Translations under genes and position numbers: made by a program
Part shown: one piece after another, positions 1 to 7,641 of the stretch
Layout of the letters: every line of letters starts with the position of its first letter
Position numbering within the stretch: position 1 is the first letter of the stretch
Source of the DNA: Roseiconus lacunae
GTDB lineage: Bacteria; Planctomycetota; Planctomycetia; Pirellulales; Pirellulaceae
Assembly (NCBI RefSeq): GCF_008312935.1
Contig: NZ_VSZO01000003.1
Span: 1-64,000 of the forward strand
Reading direction: 5' to 3'
DNA length: 64,000 nucleotides
The notes under the pieces: generated by a model
Told to the model about the DNA's origin: nothing
What the model saw: the letters and a program-made list of their open reading frames with translations, nothing else
Databases searched by the model: none

Positions 1-95
1 GGCAGTTCCAAGCTGCCTGCATCACGGGTCCGAGTCGCCAGTTTAACGACGAATGACTCCCACCCATCAAACCTCGGACTTACATGGATTCTTTA
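1..95. repeat. Left flank of duplicated module, copy 1
   Basis: These bases recur at 4276-4370 without any difference that I can see, ending at the shared GGATTCTTTA; beyond that the two sites differ completely. In the second copy this sequence lies directly upstream of an IS110-like transposase start on the minus strand, so copy 1 probably continues into a similar element left of the window. It matches the left border of a module whose right border is the 636-1052 repeat. Confidence 0.9.
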
Positions 96-119
96 CCCGA
101 TGGACACATGGAAATGCTC

Positions 120-587
120 ATGACATTTCGTTTAAGTTTACTACTTTTTGCGGTGACCGCGACCTTCGTCGCACGGGCAGAAGAGATTGAGGTGACGCCG
201 AAATGGATAGACGACAATCCTGGCGTTTTCTCGATCGTATATGGATCGGGGTTTGGCCACCACGACACATTTACTGTTACGTTTCAGCCATCAAAGAAGG
301 ATGTATACGAAATTCGAACCGAGCTGAGATTAGACCCAGGCAAGGAAAAGTCCAACGATTGGCCATATACAGCCCCATTCGTTCTACACCGTTTCCGTTC
401 AGATTCGGGCACGCGCAGAATTGAGTTCCAAACCACATACCAGCACAGCCATGCACCTGATGTGCGTACGAAACTTCGGGTGTTGCAGGCGCTACCATAT
501 CAGTATAAGGGCGAAGATAAATTGACATGGGGCTTTGAACCGCTCTACATAATCGATCTCGAAAAGTTTTGGCATCTCGCCCGCTAA
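120..587 (+). CDS. Exported hypothetical protein, cargo of module 1
   Basis: 155 aa. I do not recognise the family. From the ATG at 120 the protein opens with a clear Sec signal (MTFRLSLLLFAV..., cleavage likely after ARA near residue 20), followed by a beta-rich, charged domain with many Tyr, Phe and Trp, so it is probably periplasmic. In-frame ATGs at 84, 108 and 114 exist, but the one at 84 lies in the duplicated flank and would put a charged stretch in front of the signal. The gene sits alone between the two repeat blocks; the equivalent place in module 2 is taken by an unrelated gene, so it behaves as exchangeable cargo. Confidence 0.6.
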   Translation: MTFRLSLLLFAVTATFVARAEEIEVTPKWIDDNPGVFSIVYGSGFGHHDTFTVTFQPSKKDVYEIRTELRLDPGKEKSNDWPYTAPFVLHRFRSDSGTRRIEFQTTYQHSHAPDVRTKLRVLQALPYQYKGEDKLTWGFEPLYIIDLEKFWHLAR

Positions 588-635
588 GTTCCGGACCTGC
601 CGAACGGCTCACGTTCCAGCTGCCGATCTAAATCG

Positions 636-1052
636 CGGGTAACCAGTAAGGATTTGACTTCGCGAGCATGCGAGCCGAAGCTCAAGTCCTCTGTTCAAGA
701 AGCCCGTTGATCTTCTTTGGGCCGTCGCTTCATGCTTGAGATTCGCTTTTATTGGTTACTTCCTGCGGATCCCTTTTTGCCGTCTCGATTAGCGTGCTGT
801 GCTGCGAGAATTGGAAGCGTCTCATCGCTGGTCGCTTTAGGGCGGCGATCAACTTATCTGACCAACTTGATTCTTGGCGGTTCCGGTGCGTATGACTCGT
901 GTGTGCGCGAACCGATCCTGTTCGCCTCCCCGATGACGTTTGCTTTTTCACAGTCGTAGGCATTCTGTCGATCGACCGTTGCCCTTTTTGAAGTCGATTT
1001 GCGGTGGTCCGCGCGGCAGCAGCATCGGGTCGAAGGTGACTGCGACCACGCG
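636..1052. repeat. Right flank of duplicated module, copy 1 (IS91-like 3' end)
   Basis: 417 bp that recur at 5015-5431, also 417 bp, with roughly 20 scattered substitutions and no gap, about 95 % identity by eye. The block holds the end of the IS91-like transposase gene (its C-terminal codons read on the minus strand from 1052 down to 948) and about 310 bp of non-coding sequence beyond it, where an IS91-type element carries its terminus. The block starts CGGGTAACC (CGGATAACC in copy 2). Nothing else of note lies between 588 and 948. Confidence 0.9.
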
Positions 1053-1826
1053 CAGTCGGCTTCCACAGTGCTTGCAGTGCGGATGACTCGTCAACGGTTC
1101 AGGCTGCTTCGCATGACCGCTCGCCAACCAGTACACCCAGCCCAACTGCATCCAGATCAACAACTGGATCTCGTCGAGACGGATCGACGAATTGGCACTC
1201 ATCCAGCCATAGTGCCGAACCTTTTGGAAGCGGCTCGGCAAGATGTGCTGGGCGAATCCCGCAACGAACTTCACCCCCGCAACACTACGCACCTCCGTCT
1301 GCTTCGTTTTCGTTGGGGTGACTTTGTAGGAGACCGATTTGTCGTTGACCGACACGATCCGTTTGTCACTGATCGCGACACGATGGATGTAGGGAGCGAG
1401 GTAACGAAGTGAACTCCAGCCATTGCCCACCGTTTCGATGTGCACGACGAAGTCTTTCTTCCACGCATCACTTGGCACCGCATGATAAAGCCCACAACCG
1501 CGAAGCTCGTCAGCAAGCTTCGCTTTGTAAACTCGGATCAGTGTCTTGTGATGGAACAAGAAGCCCGCCGGTGTGTTTTGCCACGCGATCGCATTGCCTT
1601 GCTCATCAACTTTCACTCCACCACCGGGGATGATGTAGTGCACGTGCGGATGATAGACCATCGGATCGCGTCCCCAAGTATGCAAGACACCGAAGTACCC
1701 GAGCTTGCATCCTTTAAGCGACTTGGTTGACGCGCCAACATCGCGTATGGACTGTGATGACGCGTCGAATAGGCAGCGATAGCCTTCACGCTGGTGTAGC
1801 CACGCGGACTCGCTGGTGCCCATCAT
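948..1826 (-). pseudogene. IS91-family transposase, N-terminally truncated
   Basis: The 292-codon frame covers the middle and C-terminus of an IS91/ISCR-type rolling-circle (Y2) transposase. The family signature HTWGRDPMVYHPHVHYIIPGG is visible near residue 50, and a CxxC zinc-like pair (CKHCGS) near the end. IS91 transposases are usually about 400 aa and begin with a zinc-finger region; that N-terminus is absent. Homology starts near 1795, where the frame runs out of an IS110-like gene read in another frame (1786-2046). The first about 15 residues are therefore not native. I take it as inactive. Confidence 0.8.
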
Positions 1827-2046
1827 CGGCCGCTTGCTGAGCGATGGCGTTCAAGGCCTCGCGGATCTCGCTGCTGGAGTTGGTACACTGACCGGTAGCC
1901 ATTCGGGAGGAAAGCTCCATGGCCCAGTCAAGCGAGTTGCTGCTGACGTCGAAGGCGATGTTGACGATTGACGAAGCAGTAGAGGCTGCCTGAGTTGAGG
2001 CAACCGATTTTGTTGCTTTCAGGTCGTTGGGTTGGTTAGAATTCAT
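1786..2046 (-). pseudogene. IS110-family transposase, N-terminal fragment
   Basis: 86 codons starting at 2046. After a low-complexity Thr/Ser/Ala leader the frame reads IAFDVSSNSLDWAMEL, which fits the first strand of the DEDD (RuvC-like) domain of IS110 transposases with its first aspartate, and then EIREALNAIAQ...GHQRVRV, the family's next helix and strand. The reading breaks at about 1800, where IS91-like sequence begins in a different frame. IS110 transposases normally run to 300-400 aa, so most of the protein is gone. The 170 bp between its start and 2217 would be the element's upstream end. Confidence 0.6.
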
Positions 2047-2216
2047 GTGACTTCTCTCGCATGTATTGTCGCATGGTGATCTCCGGATCTCCCATGACGA
2101 CCCAAAACAGCGGTGAGCAAATCGTCATGATTTCGCTCGTGTTCTACATCGGGAGAAGTCATTTTCCACTCTTTTTGATTCACTTGCACCTAAGAGTATG
2201 TGCACTCGAGTCGGCG

Positions 2217-2278
2217 AATCGGGCGGACTGACAATGGAGAATCGTTCACGGCGACCGCGTGATCCGTGCCGTTATCCG
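2217..2278 (+). other. attC 3' half-site
   Basis: The sequence carries the GACAATGGAGAATC spacer and a right arm ending in CCGTTATCCG with the GTT core at 2271. The reverse complement of the end, CGGATAAC, is the same core that opens the complete site at 2858. No matching left arm is seen upstream; IS110-like sequence lies there instead. The first cassette gene starts 30 bp after the core. Confidence 0.55.
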
Positions 2279-2300
2279 AATCGAGTAAAGGAATACACAA

Positions 2301-2834
2301 ATGGCCGAAGTAATATTTGTGGCTGGCGTCGGTTTACTGGCGTTCGCCATTGCGATGCCTTGCTACGCGGTTGATCCGCAGATTGCTGTCGAGCGGATGA
2401 AGAAGGAAGTTCGCGGTGAGTGGTCCATCGTCTCAATCTCAAGCGGTGAAACCATGTTGGATTCAGAGCATGTCACGGGGGCCAAATGGGTCATTGGGAA
2501 TGGAACGCTAGAGACGTTTCCAGGTTCAAAGCCGACTGAGAATATTATTGGTGGCACGCGTATGAAATTTGGTTTTCATCTCCGTGATCGTACCGACCCT
2601 TTCAAGGATACGCCGAATTGGCGGTACGCATGGAAATGGTCAGATGATGATCCATTTTCCGTAGAACTTACGTTTAAGTTGAACGGATCAGCCGGTCGGG
2701 TATTTTGCAACTTGGCACTCACGAACGACACACTGGTGCTGAGCCAGGGATCATCTCGTCACTGGACAAGCAGCACCACGAAATCGACAGACATTGTTTA
2801 CACGCTCGAACGGATTAACACGGTCAGTGATTGA
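2301..2834 (+). CDS. Exported hypothetical protein, cassette gene
   Basis: 177 aa. The N-terminus (EVIFVAGVGLLAFAIAMPCYA) is a Sec signal with cleavage likely after YA near residue 22. The mature part begins with a helix and a GEWSIVSISSGE segment that resembles the opening strand of the small lipocalin-like proteins often annotated TIGR03067 in planctomycetes (usually xGTWxVxS); it continues as alternating strands. I infer a periplasmic beta-barrel-like fold and no specific function. It lies between a half attC (2217) and a full attC (2858), alone and without an obvious promoter of its own. Confidence 0.65.
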   Translation: MAEVIFVAGVGLLAFAIAMPCYAVDPQIAVERMKKEVRGEWSIVSISSGETMLDSEHVTGAKWVIGNGTLETFPGSKPTENIIGGTRMKFGFHLRDRTDPFKDTPNWRYAWKWSDDDPFSVELTFKLNGSAGRVFCNLALTNDTLVLSQGSSRHWTSSTTKSTDIVYTLERINTVSD

Positions 2835-2857
2835 CCAGGCCACCGGGATTTCGACGG

Positions 2858-2949
2858 CGGATAACAATCGCGTGAACCGGAGCACGCGAGCCAGCGTTTT
2901 TGGAATTGAGAATCTTTCGCGCGCGCCCGGTTACGCGTAGCGTTCTGCC
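2858..2949 (+). other. attC recombination site
   Basis: 92-bp imperfect palindrome. The left arm reads CGGATAACAATCGCGTGAACC and the right arm CCCGGTTACGCGTAGCGTTCTGCC (in parts), so AAC pairs with GTT, CGCGT with ACGCG, and AACCGG with CCGGTT; a spacer with GGAATTGAGAATC separates them. Arms, core triplets and the unpaired bases between them fit integron attC architecture. The core GTT is at 2942, and the next gene starts 34 bp later. Confidence 0.75.
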
Positions 2950-2975
2950 ATTGCGAGTTTTAAGCCAGTCCTTGC

Positions 2976-3395
2976 ATGCCAAATCCTTACTCGTCACCGG
3001 TCACCGTCCCGAATGACGCGCTATCGGAGCGCGAACGTAAGGCGATGGAATTGCTTGCACGCCCCGCCGCCGCGCTGCTAGTGTTGTCGCTCGTCAACGC
3101 AGCATTTGCGCCTGCGCTACTCGCGTGGTCCTTTGTTCTCGGAAGGTCGTTAGCATTGTCGCCGCTAGAAATACTGATTGTCACAATTCAGTTCCCATGT
3201 CTCATCGCGATCGTGCTTGGTGCAAGGTCAATGCGTTCGCTGCGCGGCCGTCGGCTAGCGTACACTGGGGCTTTGCTCGCTTGCATACCGGTCTTGAGCC
3301 CTTTCGTCATACTTGGGATTCCTTTTGGTGTGTGGTCCGCGAGTGTGCTCAGCATGCCTGGCGTGCGTGTCGCATTCGACGCGAAAACCTTATGA
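2976..3395 (+). CDS. Small integral membrane protein with N-terminal NPYSSP motif, cassette gene
   Basis: 139 aa, unrecognised family. It begins MPNPYSSPVTVP, a form of the NPYxPP-type motif seen at the ends of many planctomycete membrane proteins and in three more genes of this window. A charged stretch (SERERKAME) follows, then three to four hydrophobic segments at about 33-56, 63-85, 97-118 and perhaps a short last one. The architecture suggests an inner-membrane protein with a cytoplasmic N-terminus. It fills the cassette between attC 2858-2949 and the half-site at 3422. Confidence 0.65.
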   Translation: MPNPYSSPVTVPNDALSERERKAMELLARPAAALLVLSLVNAAFAPALLAWSFVLGRSLALSPLEILIVTIQFPCLIAIVLGARSMRSLRGRRLAYTGALLACIPVLSPFVILGIPFGVWSASVLSMPGVRVAFDAKTL

Positions 3396-3421
3396 CGGGG
3401 GATTTCACAATCGACAGGAAA

Positions 3422-3467
3422 GGCAGAACCATGTGATGCAACAGAGGACGGGAGCCGTGGTTTCTCG
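3422..3467 (+). other. attC 5' half-site
   Basis: GGCAGAACCATGTGATGCA followed by an ACGGGAGCC stretch has the look of an attC left arm: AGAAC core, then a purine-rich inner arm. The expected right arm (GTTCTGCC-type ending) is not found in the next 150 bp; sequence leading into an IS110-like fragment is there instead. I read it as an attC interrupted by an insertion. Confidence 0.45.
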
Positions 3468-3934
3468 TCTGCTTGCAAGTCGACTATGAAGTCCGAGTTG
3501 TGCAAGTGGCGGGGCCGCCGTTTTGTTGGTTTTGTTATTGCATGATCGATTGTTAGTTTGCGGTGTCTTCGTGAGTGAGCTTGTTCGGTAAGTGCTTAAC
3601 GTTGCTCTGTCGTGACAGTGCGACAAGGATGATGGTTAAGCGACTATTCGAGGTGTCAACGCATTTGAACTTCGTTGAGATCCACGCGCGGCGGACTGCG
3701 TTTCCTCAGTGGTCCTTGCACGGTTCAACGATCCAAGTTGGGTCATCTTGCCGTGTTGGATAGTGCTTGCCTGGAGGCTTCTTTGACGATGGACGTCAGT
3801 GAGCAGCAAGCTGACTTCCGGCGGTGTGGTGCATTCTTTAGGGCGACGTGTCCGAACCAGCTTGCCGTCAGGTGTGACTGACGGTTCCTTGATCGATGGT
3901 TCGGTGTCAACTTGTTTCGGCACTCACACACTCG
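3468..3934. other. Intervening sequence, no gene recognised
   Basis: This stretch links the attC half-site with the IS110-like fragment. Several open frames of 60-160 codons exist on both strands, but none has recognisable motifs or a consistent composition. It may contain the decayed remainder of the IS110-like element. Confidence 0.4.
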
Positions 3935-4231
3935 GGTTGAGGGCGTCATCCTTGTCAGTTTTTCGTTTAACGTTCGCCCATCGCCAAGCCTCTTCGTTGG
4001 TCGAGCAGACCAGGGTGCTGAGTCCCAGTGAGACGGCGAGATCATTGATCCAGCCTGATGGCCCGCAGGATTCCATGACGACGAGTTCGGTGAGCTTGCC
4101 TTCGTTTTCGAAGATGCTCTGTAGCTGCTCGCGTTTGGTGGGGGTGGTGAGAAATTTGGTGTTTCGAGTATTTGAGTCGTAAAGACAACAAACGGAGTTG
4201 AATTTTCCGAGGTCAAGGGCGAGAATTTTCA
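3924..4231 (-). pseudogene. IS110-family transposase, N-terminal fragment
   Basis: From the ATG at 4231 the frame reads MKILALDLGKFNSVCCLYD, the classic start of an IS110 transposase with the first catalytic Asp of the DEDD domain. Further on, VVMESCGPSGWINDL carries the Glu, and TDKDDAL near residue 95 gives the later acidic pair. The frame stops five codons after this (about 102 aa), whereas the family needs roughly 300-350 aa including the C-terminal serine domain; that part was not found in other frames. Its sequence differs from the IS110 fragment at 1786-2046, so two different elements entered the region, in the same orientation. Confidence 0.8.
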
Positions 4232-4275
4232 TTGTCAAAGAGTCCTTGGTTTTGGTGGGTGGAGCGAATGTGACA

Positions 4276-4370
4276 GGCAGTTCCAAGCTGCCTGCATCAC
4301 GGGTCCGAGTCGCCAGTTTAACGACGAATGACTCCCACCCATCAAACCTCGGACTTACATGGATTCTTTA
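4276..4370. repeat. Left flank of duplicated module, copy 2
   Basis: Matches 1-95 base for base as far as I can read. It begins 45 bp upstream of the IS110-like transposase start and ends abruptly before the cargo gene of this module, so it is best explained as the upstream end of that element or of the sequence it was inserted with. Confidence 0.9.
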
Positions 4371-4399
4371 TCGGACTAACCTTGAGCGCACGGGAAATT

Positions 4400-4990
4400 A
4401 TGCACGAATTTGACAGAGAGAAAGCAACGAACTCAATCGAAAAACTGATGGGGAGTGCATTCCTGCAGTCCATGGGTAAGCCCGTTTGGACTGACGAGGT
4501 TGTGCAAGCCAAGACCGCGAAACAAGTTGTCAAGCGCAGCGACGCCCCGATGTATGGGCAAGTGTGCCTGGCGGCGAGCAATTTTCAAGCAAACTTAATG
4601 CGAGAGAAGCTTGGCAAAGATTGGTTTAATCGACGATGGAATGCGAACGTTCGAGCAGCCGACGCCATTGTTTCCAAGTTTAGACCCGCGAAGAAGATTC
4701 GTCAGCAGCTTGATGCATTCGACATCCCTGTTAAGTTTGAAATCGGCACCGACCTAGTGTTTCGACTCACTAAGGACTTGATGATGATCGCTCTGTCTCG
4801 TGGGTACGGTATTCCGCCGCGGAACTCGTTTGCAATCTCCAGATTTGAACGCTGCTTCAAGAAGGGGCATATTCCGTGCGGTTGGACAGGGAGGCTGCCG
4901 AGTCTCCCGAAGACGCCGCCTGGAGTGTCTTCCTACAGCGGGCTTTCCCTCGACGACGTGATTGGGGAAGGTAAACTGATCGTCTTTTAG
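4400..4990 (+). CDS. Hypothetical soluble protein, cargo of module 2
   Basis: 196 aa from the ATG at 4400 (MHEFDREKAT); the open frame reaches back to 4328, but that part lies in the duplicated flank. No signal peptide or membrane segment. The sequence is rich in Lys and Arg, with a helical first half and a basic segment near residues 85-110 (FRPAKKIRQQ), then VKFEIGTDLVFRLTKDLMMIALSRG. I do not recognise the family; a nucleic-acid-binding role is possible from composition only. It occupies the same place as the exported protein at 120-587 in module 1. Confidence 0.6.
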   Translation: MHEFDREKATNSIEKLMGSAFLQSMGKPVWTDEVVQAKTAKQVVKRSDAPMYGQVCLAASNFQANLMREKLGKDWFNRRWNANVRAADAIVSKFRPAKKIRQQLDAFDIPVKFEIGTDLVFRLTKDLMMIALSRGYGIPPRNSFAISRFERCFKKGHIPCGWTGRLPSLPKTPPGVSSYSGLSLDDVIGEGKLIVF

Positions 4991-5014
4991 CGATATTCCT
5001 CCAGCGTCTGGAAA

Positions 5015-5431
5015 CGGATAACCAGTAAGGATTTGACTTCGCGAGCATGCGAGCCGAAGCTTAAGTCCTCTGTTCAAGAAGCCCGTTGATCTTCTTTGGG
5101 CCGTCGCTTCACGCTTGAGATTCGCTTTTATTGGTTGCTTCTTGCGGATCCCATTTTGTCATCTCGATTAGCTTGCTGTGCTGCGAGAATTGGAAGCGTC
5201 TCATCGCTGGTCGCTTTAGGGCGGCGATCAACTTATCTGACCAACTTGATTCTTGGCGGTTCCGGTGCGTATGACTCGTGTGTGCGCGAACCGATCCTGT
5301 TCGCCTCCCCGATGACGTTAGCTTTTTCACGGTCGTGGGCATTTTGTCGATCATCCATTGCCCTTTTTGAAGTCGACTTGCAGTGGTCCGCGTGGCAGCA
5401 GCATCGGATCGAAGGTGACAGCGACCACGCG
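5015..5431. repeat. Right flank of duplicated module, copy 2 (IS91-like 3' end)
   Basis: Copy of 636-1052, same length and about 95 % identical by eye. It ends at GCGACCACGCG, exactly where the first copy continues into the transposase gene but this one switches to the start of a tyrosine-recombinase gene. The junction therefore marks an internal deletion that removed nearly the whole transposase and most of the recombinase. Confidence 0.9.
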
Positions 5432-5682
5432 TAGGCAAAGCCACGGTCATTCTTGAGGTGTAAGAAGAACTGTCGAAGTTGATGTTCAGTGATCTTGTCG
5501 GGGGACTTCTTAGCCAAGTCAGAGAGCTGCCGGATGGCGCGGATGTAGCCATGATGCGTCCGCTGGGACATTCCGGAAAGCTGGAGGTCTTCGCTGAGTT
5601 TCTGGCGTAGTTTTTCAGGAAAGTAGGCACCACGCTGAGGATCATTTTGCGAATGAGATCTGCGATTGTTAGACTTGGACAT
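5432..5682 (-). pseudogene. Tyrosine recombinase of IS91-like element, N-terminal fragment
   Basis: From the ATG at 5682 the frame reads through a basic leader to FPEKLRQKLSEDLQLSGMSQ and then RTHHGYIRAIRQLSDLAKKS and PDKITEHQLRQFFLHLKN. This is the SAM-like core-binding domain of phage-type integrases, about 85 residues. It stops at the deletion junction before any of the catalytic Arg-His-Arg-Tyr region, so the product cannot recombine DNA. The frame continues as nonsense into the IS91 end. Confidence 0.75.
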
Positions 5683-5815
5683 CGTAAGGTCCTGATCGAA
5701 GGAGTGTGCAGAGCGGTTCAACGTGAACCACTCCTTCCAACAGGATTGCTTACCAAAATCAACCGCCGCGTAGCGGCTTACTTGAATCAGCGGTTGCGCA
5801 CTGAGTTGCCGAGTC

Positions 5816-5872
5816 GTGGTTTTTGAAGTGGAGGATTTCTCGCGGCGACCGCATGTTCGCCACCGTTCGTCC
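5816..5872 (+). other. attC 3' half-site
   Basis: A GTGGTTTTTGAAGTGGAGGA spacer leads into the arm CGCGGCGACCGCATGTTCGCC and the core GTTCGTCC at 5865. The layout (spacer, GC-rich arm, GTT core) is that of the right half of the other sites. A pairing left arm is not evident upstream, where IS91-like sequence ends. The next gene begins 40 bp after the core. Confidence 0.5.
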
Positions 5873-5904
5873 TAGTGAAAGCTGACTGAAGAGGATCGTC
5901 GAAA

Positions 5905-6396
5905 TTGGATGCATTTGGACAGATTTGGGAGTCGTCAAGGAATAATTCATATTCTTGGATGTATCCATGTGCAATCTGGTGTGCGATCGGGTCTCTAATC
6001 GCTCTCACAGTTGTTCAGAATCCTTGGATTCGCAGGTCCTGCAAGGCCCTGGTGATTCTCGGCTTTACCCCGCTGACAATTCAGTTTTCATTTTTCGAGA
6101 TACAAGAGAAATGGCGGATTCGGCGAGTGTGGGCAGATGCGAACCCTACCAAAATGACAAAAAATGGATTGCATGCTCTGACCGTTGACGGTGCAAATTT
6201 GACGCTCGGTCCATTGCTTTATGGATTGGGCGCGTTCCTCTTATTCGTTGTGATTGCAATTGCTCTTTTTATTTTTCGTATACTCGTACTAAGGCAGGCA
6301 AACCGTTCTAACGTTTCAGCATCTTTGCAAGATACGCCTGAAGCCAATCAACTGCATTTAGAAAATCCTTATCAGCCTCCGGGGGCGACTGGGTGA
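5905..6396 (+). CDS. Integral membrane protein with C-terminal NPYQPP motif, cassette gene
   Basis: 163 aa, reading from a TTG at 5905 with a GAAGAGG stretch about 10 bp upstream; no ATG in frame gives a better start. Hydrophobic segments lie near residues 18-40, 47-65 and 105-130, the last one long (LLYGLGAFLLFVVIAIALFI). The protein ends LENPYQPPGATG, the NPYxPP tail motif that recurs in this array. Function unknown; an inner-membrane location is likely. It is followed 5 bp later by a complete attC. Confidence 0.6.
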   Translation: MDAFGQIWESSRNNSYSWMYPCAIWCAIGSLIALTVVQNPWIRRSCKALVILGFTPLTIQFSFFEIQEKWRIRRVWADANPTKMTKNGLHALTVDGANLTLGPLLYGLGAFLLFVVIAIALFIFRILVLRQANRSNVSASLQDTPEANQLHLENPYQPPGATG

Positions 6397-6401
6397 ATGT
6401 A

Positions 6402-6501
6402 GGAAGAACCCTGCGTAGCACATCGAGTGGCATCGGGCAGTACTTTGCCAGCTACCCGGCACGATTGCCCGATAGCACCGGGAGAACGCCATCGTTCTGC
6501 C
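6402..6501 (+). other. attC recombination site
   Basis: 100-bp imperfect palindrome. The left arm starts GGAAGAACCCTGCGT and contains GTGGCATCGGGC; the right arm has GCCCGATAGC and ends AACGCCATCGTTCTGCC. GGcAGAAC pairs with GTTCTGCC and GCATCGGGC with GCCCGATAGC. The core GTT is at 6494. The GGAGG just after it serves as ribosome binding site of the next gene. Confidence 0.75.
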
Positions 6502-6517
6502 AATGGAGGAGTCGTGC

Positions 6518-7060
6518 ATGGTAAATCTGTCCAAGCGTTTTCGTCTAGTTCTTGCTGCGTCATTATTCGTACTGTGGGTGGCTTGGGCATATTGGGCCAA
6601 TATCCCGCATTACTACGATGCCCAGGCTATGGAACAAGAAACCGCGGAGTTATTTCCAGCGGGACCTATGCCGAAGATAGGGCCGGTCGTTGGGGGATTT
6701 CCGGTGAATCACATGCGCTACGATTTTTCTAGAGATGAGAAATTGACCTTTCACGATTACTCAAAAGACAAGCTTGGCCTGAATGTCCTGCTGTGTGCGT
6801 TGGCGACGATTGCGGTCACTTCTCTTGCACTGTGGACGGCGAATGTATCGCGTTCTAATTTGGTCATCTCGGCCTTCTTGCTTATGCCTGCGTGCCTCGC
6901 CTACGCCTTGTTCCGGCTCCATCCACTGGTGATTGCCTATGTCTACTTTCTGCCATTGATTATCTTAATCGTATGGTCCTTCGGAGGCTTGTTCAGAAAC
7001 GAAGAACGGCAGACCCACACACGGATCCGAAGTCGCGGAGATACCGTTCTTGACAATTGA
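6518..7060 (+). CDS. Integral membrane protein, cassette gene
   Basis: 180 aa, unrecognised. The ATG at 6518 is chosen over 6503 because GGAGG lies 8 bp before it. Residues 10-30 form one hydrophobic segment (LVLAASLFVLWVAWAYWANI), then a periplasmic-type loop with many Pro and Gly of about 60 residues, and a block of three further segments around 88-105, 115-133 and 137-157. The charged tail after residue 160 overlaps the following attC, a usual situation for the end of a cassette gene. Confidence 0.65.
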   Translation: MVNLSKRFRLVLAASLFVLWVAWAYWANIPHYYDAQAMEQETAELFPAGPMPKIGPVVGGFPVNHMRYDFSRDEKLTFHDYSKDKLGLNVLLCALATIAVTSLALWTANVSRSNLVISAFLLMPACLAYALFRLHPLVIAYVYFLPLIILIVWSFGGLFRNEERQTHTRIRSRGDTVLDN

Positions 7061-7100
7061 GAATCGATCGCCGCGACTCGGTTATCGCAAACGTTCAGCC
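7001..7100 (+). other. attC recombination site
   Basis: The left arm starts GAAGAACGGCAG and contains GAAGTCGCGG; the right arm contains CGCCGCGACTCGG and ends AAACGTTCAGCC, so GAAC/GTTC and AGTCGCGG/CCGCGACT pair. The spacer holds TTGACAATTGAGAATC, as in other sites here. The core GTT is at 7093. The stop codon of the upstream gene lies inside it. Confidence 0.7.
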
Positions 7101-7108
7101 ATCTGATC

Positions 7109-7282
7109 ATGGAGACTCCGAATCACGATGATTGCCGAATGAAAGATAGTCTCAATGCAGATGAGGAGTTCTCGCGAATCCTTCACCGATGGCACGACTG
7201 TCCGCATGGATCGTTCGATGAAGCCACGGGCAACCACGAGGCCTTACGCAGGGCGACGGAATTTCTGATCGGCGGGTTTTGA
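7109..7282 (+). CDS. Small hypothetical protein, 57 aa, cassette gene
   Basis: The ATG at 7109 begins 16 bp after the attC core, the position expected of a cassette gene, and the frame stays open to the TGA at 7280. The product (METPNHDDCRMKDSLNADEE at its start, FLIGGF at its end) is acidic and helical with His and Cys residues spread through it (HRWHDCPHG). It has no signal or membrane segment. No good ribosome binding site is visible, so the cassette promoter or leader would have to supply translation. Unknown function. Confidence 0.4.
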   Translation: METPNHDDCRMKDSLNADEEFSRILHRWHDCPHGSFDEATGNHEALRRATEFLIGGF

Positions 7283-7641
7283 GACGCAGGCCGAACACTT
7301 CACATCATGAGTATTGGTGCGACGGCACTGATTTTGTTCAATCGCATTGCGGCGACCATCGATATTACTTTGGTGACGCGCGCGTTTTATTCCGATCAGC
7401 GTGCAAACGCCATGTGGCTTGCCCCTTTCGAACTGTCGCTCGCGTATTCACCAACCGACTTTGGAATACCCACTTCGGCGACGCTACGACTGGGACACGT
7501 CTGTCGTAAACACACGATTTCCCGTTGGTTTCCTGTTGGGCGAACGTACCGTCTTTACGCCATCGCCCACTCGTTTTTTGCCAATCGGCCATCTAGCGAT
7601 GATGGGTGGGCAGCGAATGTTACACTCTGTCCGTACAATGA
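7283..7641 (+). other. Remainder of cassette, no secure gene
   Basis: All three forward frames are open over parts of this stretch. The best one starts at 7307 (MSIGATALILFNRIAATIDI), looks membrane-like for 60 residues, then loses character and reads through the attC to 7750. It could be a decayed or frameshifted membrane protein. Confidence 0.3.

Larger units (their letters stand above)
5015..5721 (-). mobile_element. IS91-like element, internally deleted derivative
   Basis: The remnant keeps both ends of what must have been a two-gene element read on the minus strand: a tyrosine recombinase first and an IS91-type transposase second. IS91-family elements with such a recombinase partner are known. 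With the interior lost it resembles a non-autonomous derivative that could only move with help from a full element. The outer limit near 5721-5760 is a guess. Confidence 0.55.
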
